Source of the DNA: Pararhodobacter aggregans
GTDB taxonomy: Bacteria > Pseudomonadota > Alphaproteobacteria > Rhodobacterales > Rhodobacteraceae
DNA length: 64,000 bases
Assembly (NCBI RefSeq): GCF_003075525.1
Contig: NZ_QDDR01000007.1
Span: forward strand, 221,792-285,791
Reading direction: 5' to 3'
A program made the position numbers and the translations under genes. Shown piece after piece: positions 51,513-61,785 of the stretch. The notes beneath the pieces are model-generated. The model was not told the origin of the DNA. It did no database searches and worked only from the letters and a program-made list of their open reading frames with translations. Within the stretch, counting starts at the first letter, position 1. Every line of letters begins with the position of its first letter.

Positions 51513-53273
51513 TTGGATGACGAGCGTTTCGTCGAGACCTCGGAGTTGCGGGAGCAGATCGTCCTGGTCCTTCGGCTCAGCCTGACACCGGCGTGTCTGG
51601 GTGCGGCCTTCATCCCGCTCGCCGCGTTTTTCCCCGCCTTTGACACGGTGATCGTCTGCGACCCGGCCGGGCCCGCCGCGCCGCTGCAGGACGCCATTGG
51701 CGCGCTGGCCCGGACACTGCGGCACCGGCCGCGCGCGCTGGCCACGCCGGAGGCGGGCGGAGCGCCGGAATGGCCGCTGGCATGGCCCCTTGGCGAGGGG
51801 GTGATGCGCGGCGTACCGATCCATGGTCCGGACGGCGAGGCGCTGGGCCTCTTCGTCATCGCCACCCGCGAGGCGGGGACGGCGCCGCTGGAACAGCCCT
51901 GCGTCGCCTCGGCCCTGGCGCTGCTGCGCAGCCTGGTGAAGGGCAGCGGCAGCGCCCACCAGCTGCTTCTGGCCTACAGCATCGAGAAGCGGCGCGCGCA
52001 GCGGCTGGCGGCGCTGGCCGAGAGGGACGGGCTGTCGGGGCTGCTGACCCATCAGGCCTTCCGCGCGCGCTGCAACGAGCGGCTGGGCGACGGCGCAGGA
52101 CGGCATGCGCTGATGATGGTCGATGTCGACCGGATGAAGCAGGTGAACGACGTCTACGGCCATCCGTTCGGCGATGTCTATCTGTCCGAGATCGCCGCGG
52201 CGCTGCAGCGCAGCCTGCCCGGCGACGCGGTGATCGGCCGGATCGGCGGCGACGAATTCGCGGCCCTCGTGACCCTGCATGCCGATGTGAAGGACCAGCT
52301 CGAGGCGCAGATGAACCGCTGCGGCAGCGATGTGCAGCGGGTCGCGGCGCGGCTGGGCAAGCCCAACCTCGGGCATGTCAGCATCGGCGCCGCGGCGCAG
52401 ACCAGCCCGCAGATCCCGCTCGATGTCCTGATCGAACAGGCCGATGCCGCGCTCTACGCCTCCAAGCAGTCCCGGTGCCGTCCGGGCGAGATCTATGACG
52501 CGTCGGTCCACGCCAATTTCAGCGCCACGCTGATCCGGCCGCGGTTCCTGCGGGCCATCCGGCGGGGCGAGCTGGAGCCCTATTTCCAGCCGATCATCGA
52601 CCTGACCACCGGGCGGCGCGCGGGCTACGAGATGCTGGCGCGCTGGAACGATCCGCCCCGGGGCCTGCTGGTGCCGCAGCAATTCTCGGCGGTGTTCTCG
52701 GCCCCGGAACTGGCCGAGAAGCTGACCGAGGCGCTGCTGGACAAGGCGCTGGCCGCCTTTGCCGGCTTTGCCGAGGCACCGGGGCAGACCCTGTCGGTCA
52801 ATCTGGGCATGGCCGATCTGGTCAAGCCGGAATTCGTGTTCGAGGTTCAGACGCTGCTGACCCGCCACAGCCTGCGCTGGGAACAGATCGTGGTCGAGGT
52901 GACCGAGAACACCATGCTGGGGGCGACCACCGGGCCGGTGTTCCAGAACCTCACCGAATTGCGCCGTCGCGGGGCGCGGGTGGCGCTGGACGATTTCGGC
53001 ACCGGCTATGGCGGGCTGGGTCATCTGCGGCTCTGGCCGGTGGACATGATAAAGATCGACCGCAGTTACGTGGCCGAGATGCGGCAGGGCCCCTCGCAGC
53101 GGGTGATCGCCAAATCCCTGATCGAGATCGCCCGGGCCTTCAACCTGTCGCTGGTCGCCGAAGGGGTCGAGGACGCGCCGACCGCCGAGATGCTGCTCGG
53201 CATGGGCTGCATCCTTGCCCAGGGCTATCACTTCGGCCGCCCGGCGCCCGAGCGGGCCTATCGCACGGCGTGA
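51513..53273 (+). CDS. GGDEF-EAL protein (c-di-GMP synthesis and breakdown)
   Basis: This protein of about 586 residues has an N-terminal GAF-like region (residues 1-165), a diguanylate cyclase domain with an intact GGDEF (residues 245-249, RIGGDEFAAL) and a phosphodiesterase domain. The EAL motif is EML (373-375, GYEMLARW). The other catalytic positions look present: NLGMADL, EVTENT, DDFGTG, IKIDRSYV and AEGVED. Both activities may therefore exist. The start is a TTG with GGAGG seven bases before it; no in-frame ATG fits. Divergence from the Wza-like gene suggests that it tunes exopolysaccharide production through c-di-GMP. Confidence 0.9.
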   Translation: MDDERFVETSELREQIVLVLRLSLTPACLGAAFIPLAAFFPAFDTVIVCDPAGPAAPLQDAIGALARTLRHRPRALATPEAGGAPEWPLAWPLGEGVMRGVPIHGPDGEALGLFVIATREAGTAPLEQPCVASALALLRSLVKGSGSAHQLLLAYSIEKRRAQRLAALAERDGLSGLLTHQAFRARCNERLGDGAGRHALMMVDVDRMKQVNDVYGHPFGDVYLSEIAAALQRSLPGDAVIGRIGGDEFAALVTLHADVKDQLEAQMNRCGSDVQRVAARLGKPNLGHVSIGAAAQTSPQIPLDVLIEQADAALYASKQSRCRPGEIYDASVHANFSATLIRPRFLRAIRRGELEPYFQPIIDLTTGRRAGYEMLARWNDPPRGLLVPQQFSAVFSAPELAEKLTEALLDKALAAFAGFAEAPGQTLSVNLGMADLVKPEFVFEVQTLLTRHSLRWEQIVVEVTENTMLGATTGPVFQNLTELRRRGARVALDDFGTGYGGLGHLRLWPVDMIKIDRSYVAEMRQGPSQRVIAKSLIEIARAFNLSLVAEGVEDAPTAEMLLGMGCILAQGYHFGRPAPERAYRTA

Positions 53274-53376
53274 GACGCTTTTGTCGCCCCGCGCCCGCCT
53301 CCGCCGTCGCTGCGCGCCGCTGGCGTCGGGTGGGGCGGTGCCAGGCAGGTGGCACCGGAAAGCGGAGGAACAGGTC

Positions 53377-55731
53377 ATGACCGACTCCGAAGAAAAGGCC
53401 CCCGGGGACAGGGCGATCCCGCTGGTGGTGATCGGGGCCTCGGCCGGGGGGCTGGTGCCGCTGGAACGCTTCTTCGCCCATGCGCCGGATTCCGCGGGCT
53501 GGTGCTTTGTCGTCATTCAGCACCCGTCGCCCGATCACCGCCCGATCACGGATGCATGGCTGGCGCGGAAAACCCGGCTGGCCATCCGCCATATCGAGGA
53601 CGGGGCCGAGATCGCGCCCGATACGATCTTCCTGAACCGGCCGGACACCCGCGCGGACTTGCAGGGCGACGTGTTTCGCACCGCGCCCCATGCCCCCGAA
53701 GACCCGGTGCCGTATCGGCCCATCGACACGATGGTCGCCTCGCTGGCGCCGCGCGCCGGGGGCAAGACCGCGGCGGTGATCCTGTCGGGCGCGGGCCGCG
53801 ACGGGGCGCAGGGGGCGCAGGTCTTTCACGCCGCGGGCGGGGTGCTGGTGGTGCAGGACCCGGCCGAGGCGGATTTCCCCTCGATGCCGCAGGCGATCCT
53901 GACGCTGGGCATCCATGACCGGGTCGCAGGCGCCGCCGAGATCCCGCAGGCGATCCACGAGATCTTTGGCGCCATCCCGAAACCGGCGCCCGAGGCCCGC
54001 CCCGGGACCGAGGACATCTTCCTGGCGATCCTTCGCCTGCTGGAACGCCAGCGCCACCTCGATGTCAGCGCCTGCAAGGAAACCGACCTGCAGCACCGGA
54101 TCATCCGGCGGCAGCATCTGCGCGGGATCGAGGATCCGGCCGGGTATCTGGCGCTGCTGCGATCCTCGCCCGAGGCGGTGAACGAGCTGTACCACGACCT
54201 GCTTGTCGGCGTGACCGGGTTCTACCGCGATCCCGAGGCCATCGCCCGGCTGCGGGAGACCGCGCTCGCCCCTTTCGCCGCCGACCTCGGCACCGAGACC
54301 CCGGTACGGGTCTGGGTCGCCGGATGCGCCGGCGGCGAGGAGGCCTATACCATCGCCATCGAACTGGCCGAGGCCCTGCGCGCCACGGGCAACCCGCGGG
54401 GCTTTCGCATCATCGCCACCGATGGGCACCAGCCCTCCATCGAGCGGGCCTCGAACGGGACCTATCCGGCGGCGGCGCTGCGCAAGATCCCCAAGCCGCT
54501 GCGCCAGCGCTATTTCGAACGGCGGGGCGAAGACTACACGATCGGCGCCTCGCTCAGGCAGCGGATGATCTTTTCGGTCCATGACACGCTCACCGATCCG
54601 CCGTTTCTGGACCTCGATCTGGTGTCCTGCCGCACCTTCCTGATCTATCTGCGGGAAAAGGCGCAGGCGCGGGTCATCTCCATGTTCCTGTTCGGGCTGC
54701 GCAAGCATGGCGTGCTGCTGCTGGGCCCGTCCGAGACGCCGGGCCAATTCGCCGATGACTTCGAAACCCTGGACGGTCGCTGGCGGCTGTTCCGCAAGAC
54801 CTCGGGGCCACGGGTTCTGGCGCGCGAGGGTCTGCCCAGACGTCTGACCCGGCGCGTCCCCGGGGACGAGGCGCCCGGCGTCCCCCGGGGGCAGGCGGCG
54901 CCGACCCTGTCGCGGCGGGCCTCGGCCGGGCCGGGCGACTATGCCGAGCACCGCGGGCGCGAGGCGTTGATCAGGACCACTGAGCACCTGCTCGAAACCT
55001 ATGCGCCCTCGTCGATCATCGTCTCGTCGGATGGCGAGGTTCTGGCCTGGTTCGGCGCGGCAGGTGCCTTGGTCGACACCCCCAACGACCTGACCGAATG
55101 GTCGGTGGAACACATCCTGCACCGCGACCTGCATTTCCTCATCAACCGGGCGCTGGAGAAGCTGCGCGGCGGGGCGATGGTTCCGTTCTCGCGCCGGGTG
55201 ACGGTCGATCTGAACGAGGGGCGCCAACAGGGCGTGACCCTGCATTTCGAGCCGCTGGACCGGCACCGGGAACCGCTGCTGTTGCTGATCCGCGTCCGGC
55301 TGGAGGCCGGTGGCGAGGAAGCGCACGCGGTCGATGAGGCGCGGGTCACGGTCAGCGCCGGGCACGAAGAGCAGCCCGCCGAACTGTCCCGCCTGCACAC
55401 CGAGACGGAATCGCTGCTGACGATCCTGGACATCGGGCTGCTGGTGGTCGACGCAAGGCTGAACATCCGTCGGTTCAGCAACCATGTGGCCCGCTGGTTC
55501 CTGCTGGAAAAACCCGATGTCGGGCGCAGCCTGAGCGTGGCGGGGCCGAAGCTGTCCTTCGTCGACCTGCCCGCCGAAGTGACGCGGGCCATCGAGGACG
55601 GCGCCGTCTTCTCGGGTCAGGGCATGACCGACTCCGGCCCCCTGTCGCTGGAAATCCATCCCATCGCCGACCAGCGCCACGGCGGACAGCCAGACGCGGC
55701 CTTCGTCATCTTCCGCAGGCCGACACGCTGA
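53377..55731 (+). CDS. CheB-CheR-PAS fusion protein without a kinase domain
   Basis: This 784-residue protein starts with a CheB methylesterase domain whose catalytic triad is intact (Ser22 in GASAGG, His49 in IQHPSPD, Asp142 in GAGRDG). A CheR methyltransferase domain follows (about 205-470) with VTGFYRDP and the SAM motif WVAGCAGGEEAYTIAIEL. In the CheR part the usual CRN-LIY reads CRTFLIYL and ATDID reads ATDGH. A linker and a PAS-like segment near the end (LTILDIGLLVVDARLNIRRFSN) complete it. Related fusions usually continue into a histidine kinase; this one stops. It follows the GGDEF-EAL gene by 104 bp and has GGAGG upstream. Confidence 0.88.
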   Translation: MTDSEEKAPGDRAIPLVVIGASAGGLVPLERFFAHAPDSAGWCFVVIQHPSPDHRPITDAWLARKTRLAIRHIEDGAEIAPDTIFLNRPDTRADLQGDVFRTAPHAPEDPVPYRPIDTMVASLAPRAGGKTAAVILSGAGRDGAQGAQVFHAAGGVLVVQDPAEADFPSMPQAILTLGIHDRVAGAAEIPQAIHEIFGAIPKPAPEARPGTEDIFLAILRLLERQRHLDVSACKETDLQHRIIRRQHLRGIEDPAGYLALLRSSPEAVNELYHDLLVGVTGFYRDPEAIARLRETALAPFAADLGTETPVRVWVAGCAGGEEAYTIAIELAEALRATGNPRGFRIIATDGHQPSIERASNGTYPAAALRKIPKPLRQRYFERRGEDYTIGASLRQRMIFSVHDTLTDPPFLDLDLVSCRTFLIYLREKAQARVISMFLFGLRKHGVLLLGPSETPGQFADDFETLDGRWRLFRKTSGPRVLAREGLPRRLTRRVPGDEAPGVPRGQAAPTLSRRASAGPGDYAEHRGREALIRTTEHLLETYAPSSIIVSSDGEVLAWFGAAGALVDTPNDLTEWSVEHILHRDLHFLINRALEKLRGGAMVPFSRRVTVDLNEGRQQGVTLHFEPLDRHREPLLLLIRVRLEAGGEEAHAVDEARVTVSAGHEEQPAELSRLHTETESLLTILDIGLLVVDARLNIRRFSNHVARWFLLEKPDVGRSLSVAGPKLSFVDLPAEVTRAIEDGAVFSGQGMTDSGPLSLEIHPIADQRHGGQPDAAFVIFRRPTR

Positions 55732-55758
55732 GGCGTCGGCCCCTTTCGGTCAGCGGGG

Positions 55759-56743
<985 letters not shown>

Positions 56744-56751
<8 letters not shown>

Positions 56752-57739
56752 GGGGCACCTCCTGCGCTTTGGCGGTGTCGTGCAGCCAGCAGGCCACCTG
56801 ACGCCCGCCCGCCAGCGCCAGCAGCTCGGGGCGGTCGGTGAAACAGGGGGCGAAGGCCCGGTCGCAGCGCGGGTTGAAGGCGCAGCCCTGCGGGATGGCA
56901 TTGAGCCGCGGCATGGCGCCGGGGATCTGCACCAGCCGGTCGCTTTCCTGGGTCAGCGTCGGGATGGAGCCCATCAGGCCGCGGGTATAGGGATGCAGCG
57001 CCTCGGTGATGACCTCGCGCACCGGCCCGATCTCGGCCACGCGCCCGGCATAGAGCACGGCCACGCGGTCGGCGGTCTCGGCGATGACGCCCATGTCATG
57101 GGTGATGAGCATGACGGCAGCGCCGCGTTCGGCGCAGATGTCCTTCAGCACCTCGATGATCTGCGATTGCACGGACACATCCAGCGCCGTCGTCGGCTCG
57201 TCGGCGATGACCAGCTCGGGCTCGGCGCAGAGCGCCAGCGCGATCACCACCCGCTGCCGCATGCCCCCAGAGAAATGATGCGGGTAATCGTCGATCCGGC
57301 GGGCGGCGGCGGGGATGCCCACGCGGTCCAGCAGGGCCACGGCGCGCTTGCGGGCCTCGGCTTCCGAACAGTCGATATGGGTGCGGATCGTCTCGATCAG
57401 CTGCTGCGCCACGGTATAGAGCGGGTTGAGCGAGGTCAGCGGGTCCTGGAACACCATGCCGATCCGCTTGCCGCGGATCCTGCGCAGGGCCTCGGGACGG
57501 AGGGTGTCGATCCGCTCGCCCTTGAGCCGGATCTCGCCGCCCGCGATGCGGCCGGGCGGCTCGATCAGGCCGATGATGGCGGCGCCGGTGATGGATTTCC
57601 CCGCACCGGATTCGCCGACCATGCCCAGCACCTCGCCCGGCATGATGTCGAAACTCACGCGGTCCAGCGCGCGCAGGGTTCCGCGGCGGGTGGGGAATTC
57701 CACCACCAGATCGCGGACGGACAGAAGGGGGTCAGCCAT
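56744..57739 (-). CDS. Peptide-type ABC importer ATPase, OppD/DppD-like (second system)
   Basis: This 331-residue ATPase has Walker A GESGAGKSI, Q loop MVFQDPLTSLNPLYTV, signature FSGGMRQRVVIALAL, Walker [13 protein letters not shown] and H-loop LITHD. The C-terminal extension GCAFNPRCDRAFAPC has the cysteine spacing of the DppD/OppD iron-sulfur-like motif. The gene lies 11 bp after the permease stop. Confidence 0.95.
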
Positions 57740-57750
57740 GGCGGGCTCCC

Positions 57751-58692
57751 TTAACGAAGACGGGGGTTCAGCGCGTCGCGCAGCCAGTCACCAAGCAGGT
57801 TGACCGACAGCGCCAGCGCCAGAAGGGTGAGGGACGGGAAGAGCAGGATCCACCACTCGCCCGAGATCAGGAAGCCCTGGCCGATGCGGATCAGCGTCCC
57901 GAGGCTGGGCTGGGTCGGCGGCACGCCGACGCCGAGGAACGAGAGCGTCGCCTCGGCGATGATGGCCAGCGCCAGGCTGATCGTGGCGATGACCAGCACC
58001 GGGCCCATCACGTTGGGCAGGATGTGGCGGAACATGATCTTGGCCGGATGGGCGCCGATGACCCGGGCGGCCTGCACGTATTCCTTGTTCTTCTCGACCA
58101 TCGTCGCCCCGCGCACGACCCGGGCGAATTGCACCCAGTCGCTGAGGCCGATGGCGACGATCAGCACCCAGATCGCCAGCTGGTCGCGCATGTTGTCGGG
58201 GATGAAGCCCCGGGCGATGCCGAAGATCAACAGCGCGATCAGGATCGCCGGGAAGGCCAGCTGCACATCCGCGACCCGCATCAGCGCGCCATCGACCCAG
58301 CCGCCGCGCCATCCGGCGTAAAGCCCGATGGAGATGCCCAGCGTCATGGCAAACAGGACCGCCATGGCGCCGACGAAAAGCGAGGTGCGGGTGCCGTACA
58401 TGATGGTGGACAGCATGTCCCGGCCCTGATTGTCGGCGCCCATGAGGAAGGTCTCGCCGGTGAAGGCGTTCGGCTCCATCGGCGGGGTGAAGCCGTTCAT
58501 CAGGTTGAGGCCGCCGGGGTTGTAGGGGTTCATCGGCGCCAGCCAGGGCGCAAGGACCGCGCAGGCGATGATGGTCAGCGCAACCAGCGTGGCGACGATG
58601 GCGACCGGCGCCGTGCGGAAGGCATAGAACAGGTCGCTGTCCCACAGGCGATAGAGGCGGCCGGGGGTCTTGCCGGGGGTGTTCGGGGTCAT
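57751..58692 (-). CDS. Peptide-type ABC importer permease, DppC-like (second system)
   Basis: This 313-residue permease has an N-terminal cytoplasmic arm, about six membrane helices, the DppC-specific LMGADNQGRDMLSTIMYGTRTSLFVG block and the coupling loop MVEKNKEYVQAARVIGAHPAKIMFRHILPN. It pairs with the DppB-like permease encoded 13 bp upstream. Confidence 0.94.
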   Translation of the reverse strand: MTPNTPGKTPGRLYRLWDSDLFYAFRTAPVAIVATLVALTIIACAVLAPWLAPMNPYNPGGLNLMNGFTPPMEPNAFTGETFLMGADNQGRDMLSTIMYGTRTSLFVGAMAVLFAMTLGISIGLYAGWRGGWVDGALMRVADVQLAFPAILIALLIFGIARGFIPDNMRDQLAIWVLIVAIGLSDWVQFARVVRGATMVEKNKEYVQAARVIGAHPAKIMFRHILPNVMGPVLVIATISLALAIIAEATLSFLGVGVPPTQPSLGTLIRIGQGFLISGEWWILLFPSLTLLALALSVNLLGDWLRDALNPRLR

Positions 58693-58705
58693 GGCGGGGC
58701 TCCCG

Positions 58706-59692
58706 TCAATGGGCCTTGCCGGCGCGGTCCACGCGCAGGCGGGGGTCGACGGCGTAATAGAGAAGGTCGACGATCAGGTTGATGACCACGAAGATCAGCG
58801 CGATCATCATCAGATAGGCGGCCATCACCGGCACATCGACGAAGCGGACCGAGTTGATGAACAGCGCGCCGACGCCGGGCCAGTTGAACACCGTCTCGGT
58901 GATGATGGCGAAGGCGATGATCGAGCCCAGTTGCAACCCGGTGATGGTGATGACCGGCACCAGCGTGTTTTTCAGCGCATGGCCGAAGTTCACCGCGCGG
59001 GCCGACAGGCCGCGGGCCCGGGCGAATTTGATGTAATCGGCGCGCAGGACTTCCAGCATCTCGGCCCGGACCAGCCGCATGATAAGCGTCATCTGGTAAA
59101 GGCCCAGCGTGATGGCGGGCAGGATCAGCGCCAGGCGCCCGGAATGGGTCAGCAGGCCCGTGGACCAACAATCCCCCAGCGCCACGACCTCGCCCCGCCC
59201 GTTCGAGGGCAGCCAGCGCAGTTCCACGGCGAAGACCCAGATCAGCAGCACGCCGATCAGGAAGGTGGGCAGCGACACGCCGATCAGCGAGGCAGTCATG
59301 ATGATGTTGGACAAGACGCCCCGGCGTCTGAGCGCGGTATAGACGCCGAGCGACAGCCCCAGCACGAAGGCCAGAAGCCCCGAGACCAGCGCCAGCTCGA
59401 CCGTGGCGGGCAGGCGTTGCAGGATCAGCTCGGTGACCGGCATCTGCAGCCGGTAGGAGATGCCGAATTCGCCTTGCAGGGCATTGCCCAGGAAGCGGCC
59501 GAATTGCAGGACGATGGGGTCGTTCAGACCCAGGCTGTCGCGCAGGGCCTGGCGGTCGGCGATCGAGGTCTCTTGCCCGACCATCGAATTGATCGGGTCG
59601 CCGACGAAGCGGAACAGCGTGAAGGATACCGCGGCGACGGCGATCATGACGATGACCGATTGCAGCAGGCGACGGATGATGAAGGCGATCAT
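58706..59692 (-). CDS. Peptide-type ABC importer permease, DppB-like (second system)
   Basis: This 328-residue permease with six predicted helices has the DppB/OppB N-terminus FIIRRLLQSVIVMIAVAAVSF. The SLIGVSLPTFLIGVLLIWVF segment and the coupling loop EVLRADYIKFARARGLSARAVNFGHALKN follow. It lies 105 bp downstream of the binding-protein gene, separated from it by a strong hairpin. Confidence 0.94.
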   Translation of the reverse strand: MIAFIIRRLLQSVIVMIAVAAVSFTLFRFVGDPINSMVGQETSIADRQALRDSLGLNDPIVLQFGRFLGNALQGEFGISYRLQMPVTELILQRLPATVELALVSGLLAFVLGLSLGVYTALRRRGVLSNIIMTASLIGVSLPTFLIGVLLIWVFAVELRWLPSNGRGEVVALGDCWSTGLLTHSGRLALILPAITLGLYQMTLIMRLVRAEMLEVLRADYIKFARARGLSARAVNFGHALKNTLVPVITITGLQLGSIIAFAIITETVFNWPGVGALFINSVRFVDVPVMAAYLMMIALIFVVINLIVDLLYYAVDPRLRVDRAGKAH

Positions 59693-59755
59693 GGGCGGGT
59701 CCCGGAATGGGGCGAGCGCAGGGAAATCAGCGGCGCTGATGTCTGGGGCCGAAGC

Positions 59756-59784
59756 GGCGCCCGGGCCGGAGAAGCCCGGGCGCC
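59756..59784 (-). repeat. Hairpin between binding-protein and permease genes
   Basis: GGCGCCCGGGC/GCCCGGGCGCC is a perfect 11-bp stem with a seven-base loop, 13 bp after the binding-protein stop. No T-run follows on the minus strand. Such structures often protect the upstream message and allow more binding protein than permease to be made. Confidence 0.65.
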
Positions 59785-59797
59785 TTGACCAGGCGGA

Positions 59798-61375
59798 TCA
59801 GTCGATGGTGACAGTCCACAGGGTCGGCGAGTTCTCGGGATGAACGTCGATGTTGATCCCCTCGCGGACCGCATAGGCCAGCAGCTGGTTGTGCACGTTC
59901 AGGAACACGCGGTCTTCCATCACCCGGTCCCAGATGCGGGCGATGGTGGCGTTGCGCTCGTCCAGATCGGTCATCGTGGCGATCTCTTCGATCATCGCGT
60001 CAACCTCGGGGTTCGAATACTGGCCGCCGTTATAGGCGCCATACGACCCTTCGCGGGTGTGAACCAGGAAGTTGAAGACATAGGCCGAATCGAAGGTCGG
60101 CACGCCCCAGCCCAGCAGATAGAAATCCGTTTCCAGATTCTCGATCAGCGGGAAGTGCAGCGAGCGGGTCTGCGAGTTCAGCGACACGTTGATGCCGATG
60201 CGGCCCAGCATGCCGACGGTGGCCTGGCAGATCGCCTCGTCGTTCAGGTAGCGGTCGTTCGGGCAGTCCAGCTGCACCGAGAAACCGTCCGGATAGACCG
60301 AGCGCACCAGTTCCGCGGCCCGCTCGTAATCCGGCGCGCCATAGGCGTTCATCTCTTCGGTCCAGCCGTTGACGAAGGGCGGCAGCGGCGCAGCCGAGGG
60401 CTGCGACTGGCCGCGCATCACCACCTGACGGATCGCGTCGCGGTCAAGCGCCAGCGCCATCGCTTCGCGGATCTCGGGATGCGAGAAGGGGTTGTCCGCC
60501 ACGTTGGTCGACCGCAGGGTCGGCGAGGTCGCGTTATAGGCGAAGAAGATGTTGCGGTTCTCGGGCCCGGTGGTGATGGCGATGCCGTCGGTCTGTTCCA
60601 GACGGGCGATGTCCTGCACCGGCACGTCCTGGACGAAATCGACCTCGCCCGACAGCAGCGCGGCGATGCGGGTCGCGGCCTCGGCGATCGGCTGGTAGAT
60701 CACCTCGGTCACCTGCGGCGCGTCACCGTAATAGCCGTCGAAGACCGAGAGCACGGTGCGCACTTCGGGATCGCGCGAGACCAGCTGATAGGGGCCGGTG
60801 CCGTTGGTGTTGCGAACCGCGAAATTCTCCTCGCCGGCGGCGTAGTTCTGCGGCGCCACGACGTCATTCGCCTCGGCCCAGGTCTTGTCGACGATGAAGA
60901 AGTTGGTGAGGTTGTTCGGATAGAGGGGCGACGGACCGCTCATCTGCACATGCACGGTGTACTCGTCCACCGCCTCGGCGCCGACCACATCGGCGTGGAT
61001 GGCGCGGAAGCCCGAGCTTTCGTGCAGCACGCGCTCATACGAGAACACGACGTCTTCGGCGGTGAAGGCCGAGCCGTCATGGAAGGTCACGCCTTCGCGC
61101 AGGTGCAGCACCCAGATCGTCGGGTCTTCGGGGTGAATTTCCCAGCTGGTGGCCAGATCGGGCGTCAGCGAGCCATCGACGGCGCGCGACACCAGGGTGC
61201 CGTAGACATGGCGCAGCAGCGCCAGGGTCGGGCCTTCGTTCTGGCTGTGCGGATCGAGGGTCAGCGCATCGGCGACGCGGGCCCAGCGGACGGTTTCGGC
61301 CTGTGCGGCCCCGGCGGCCAGGGCCAGCGCGGCAACCGAAGCCGAAAGGCTCAGTGCGCGAGCGAGCTTGGTCAT
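59798..61375 (-). CDS. Extracellular solute-binding protein family 5 (second system)
   Basis: This 525-residue periplasmic protein has a classical signal peptide (cleavage near AAQAETV) and SBP_bac_5 landmarks: VADALTLDPHSQNEGPTLALLRHVYGTLV, LREGVTFHDGSAFTAEDVVFSYERVL, NGTGPYQLVSRDP and HPEIREAMALALDRDAIRQVVM. The overall sequence is closer to dipeptide/glutathione-type binding proteins than to nickel ones, but the ligand is not assigned. AAGGAG precedes the ATG by seven bases. It begins a five-gene importer operon. Confidence 0.94.
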   Translation of the reverse strand: MTKLARALSLSASVAALALAAGAAQAETVRWARVADALTLDPHSQNEGPTLALLRHVYGTLVSRAVDGSLTPDLATSWEIHPEDPTIWVLHLREGVTFHDGSAFTAEDVVFSYERVLHESSGFRAIHADVVGAEAVDEYTVHVQMSGPSPLYPNNLTNFFIVDKTWAEANDVVAPQNYAAGEENFAVRNTNGTGPYQLVSRDPEVRTVLSVFDGYYGDAPQVTEVIYQPIAEAATRIAALLSGEVDFVQDVPVQDIARLEQTDGIAITTGPENRNIFFAYNATSPTLRSTNVADNPFSHPEIREAMALALDRDAIRQVVMRGQSQPSAAPLPPFVNGWTEEMNAYGAPDYERAAELVRSVYPDGFSVQLDCPNDRYLNDEAICQATVGMLGRIGINVSLNSQTRSLHFPLIENLETDFYLLGWGVPTFDSAYVFNFLVHTREGSYGAYNGGQYSNPEVDAMIEEIATMTDLDERNATIARIWDRVMEDRVFLNVHNQLLAYAVREGINIDVHPENSPTLWTVTID

Positions 61376-61785
61376 GGTCGTCTCCTTGATGGTGATTTGC
61401 CTGCTTCTTTCAGACAATCAGAGGAAGAGACACAGATTTTATCAACGAGTCAATTCTGCCGCATCGCCCCGGTGCCGCTTTTATCGCCAAATGCCGTAAC
61501 GGCAGCAGAGCAGATCGGAAACCGCTGAATAAACTGTCCGACCGCGGATGGCTTCTTGTGCCGGAAGCCTTTGACAGGATTGCGTTTTCTTTCCCGTCTC
61601 GGGATACGGCGCTGTTTGCTGCGAATGCAGCGTCGGAATTCCCGGCCCGTTGTGCGGTCTTTGGCCCGCGGCGGGTAATTCCTTGCCGTGCGAAGGTTTC
61701 CAAAAGGATCCGTCAACCGCCGACCGAGGGCTTTCCGCCGCCCCGCCCCCAGCCCGGAAAGGCAGGGAGCAGGGCGGCGGCCCGA
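61376..61785. other. Gene-free region between autotransporter and importer operon
   Basis: This 410-bp region has no convincing gene. On the minus strand a TTGACT (61453-61448) and a nearby GATAAAAT stand before the importer operon, so its promoter is probably here. CCGCCGCCC/GGGCGGCGG (61736-61744 and 61772-61780) could form a long-loop hairpin after the autotransporter stop, but no T-run follows. Confidence 0.4.
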
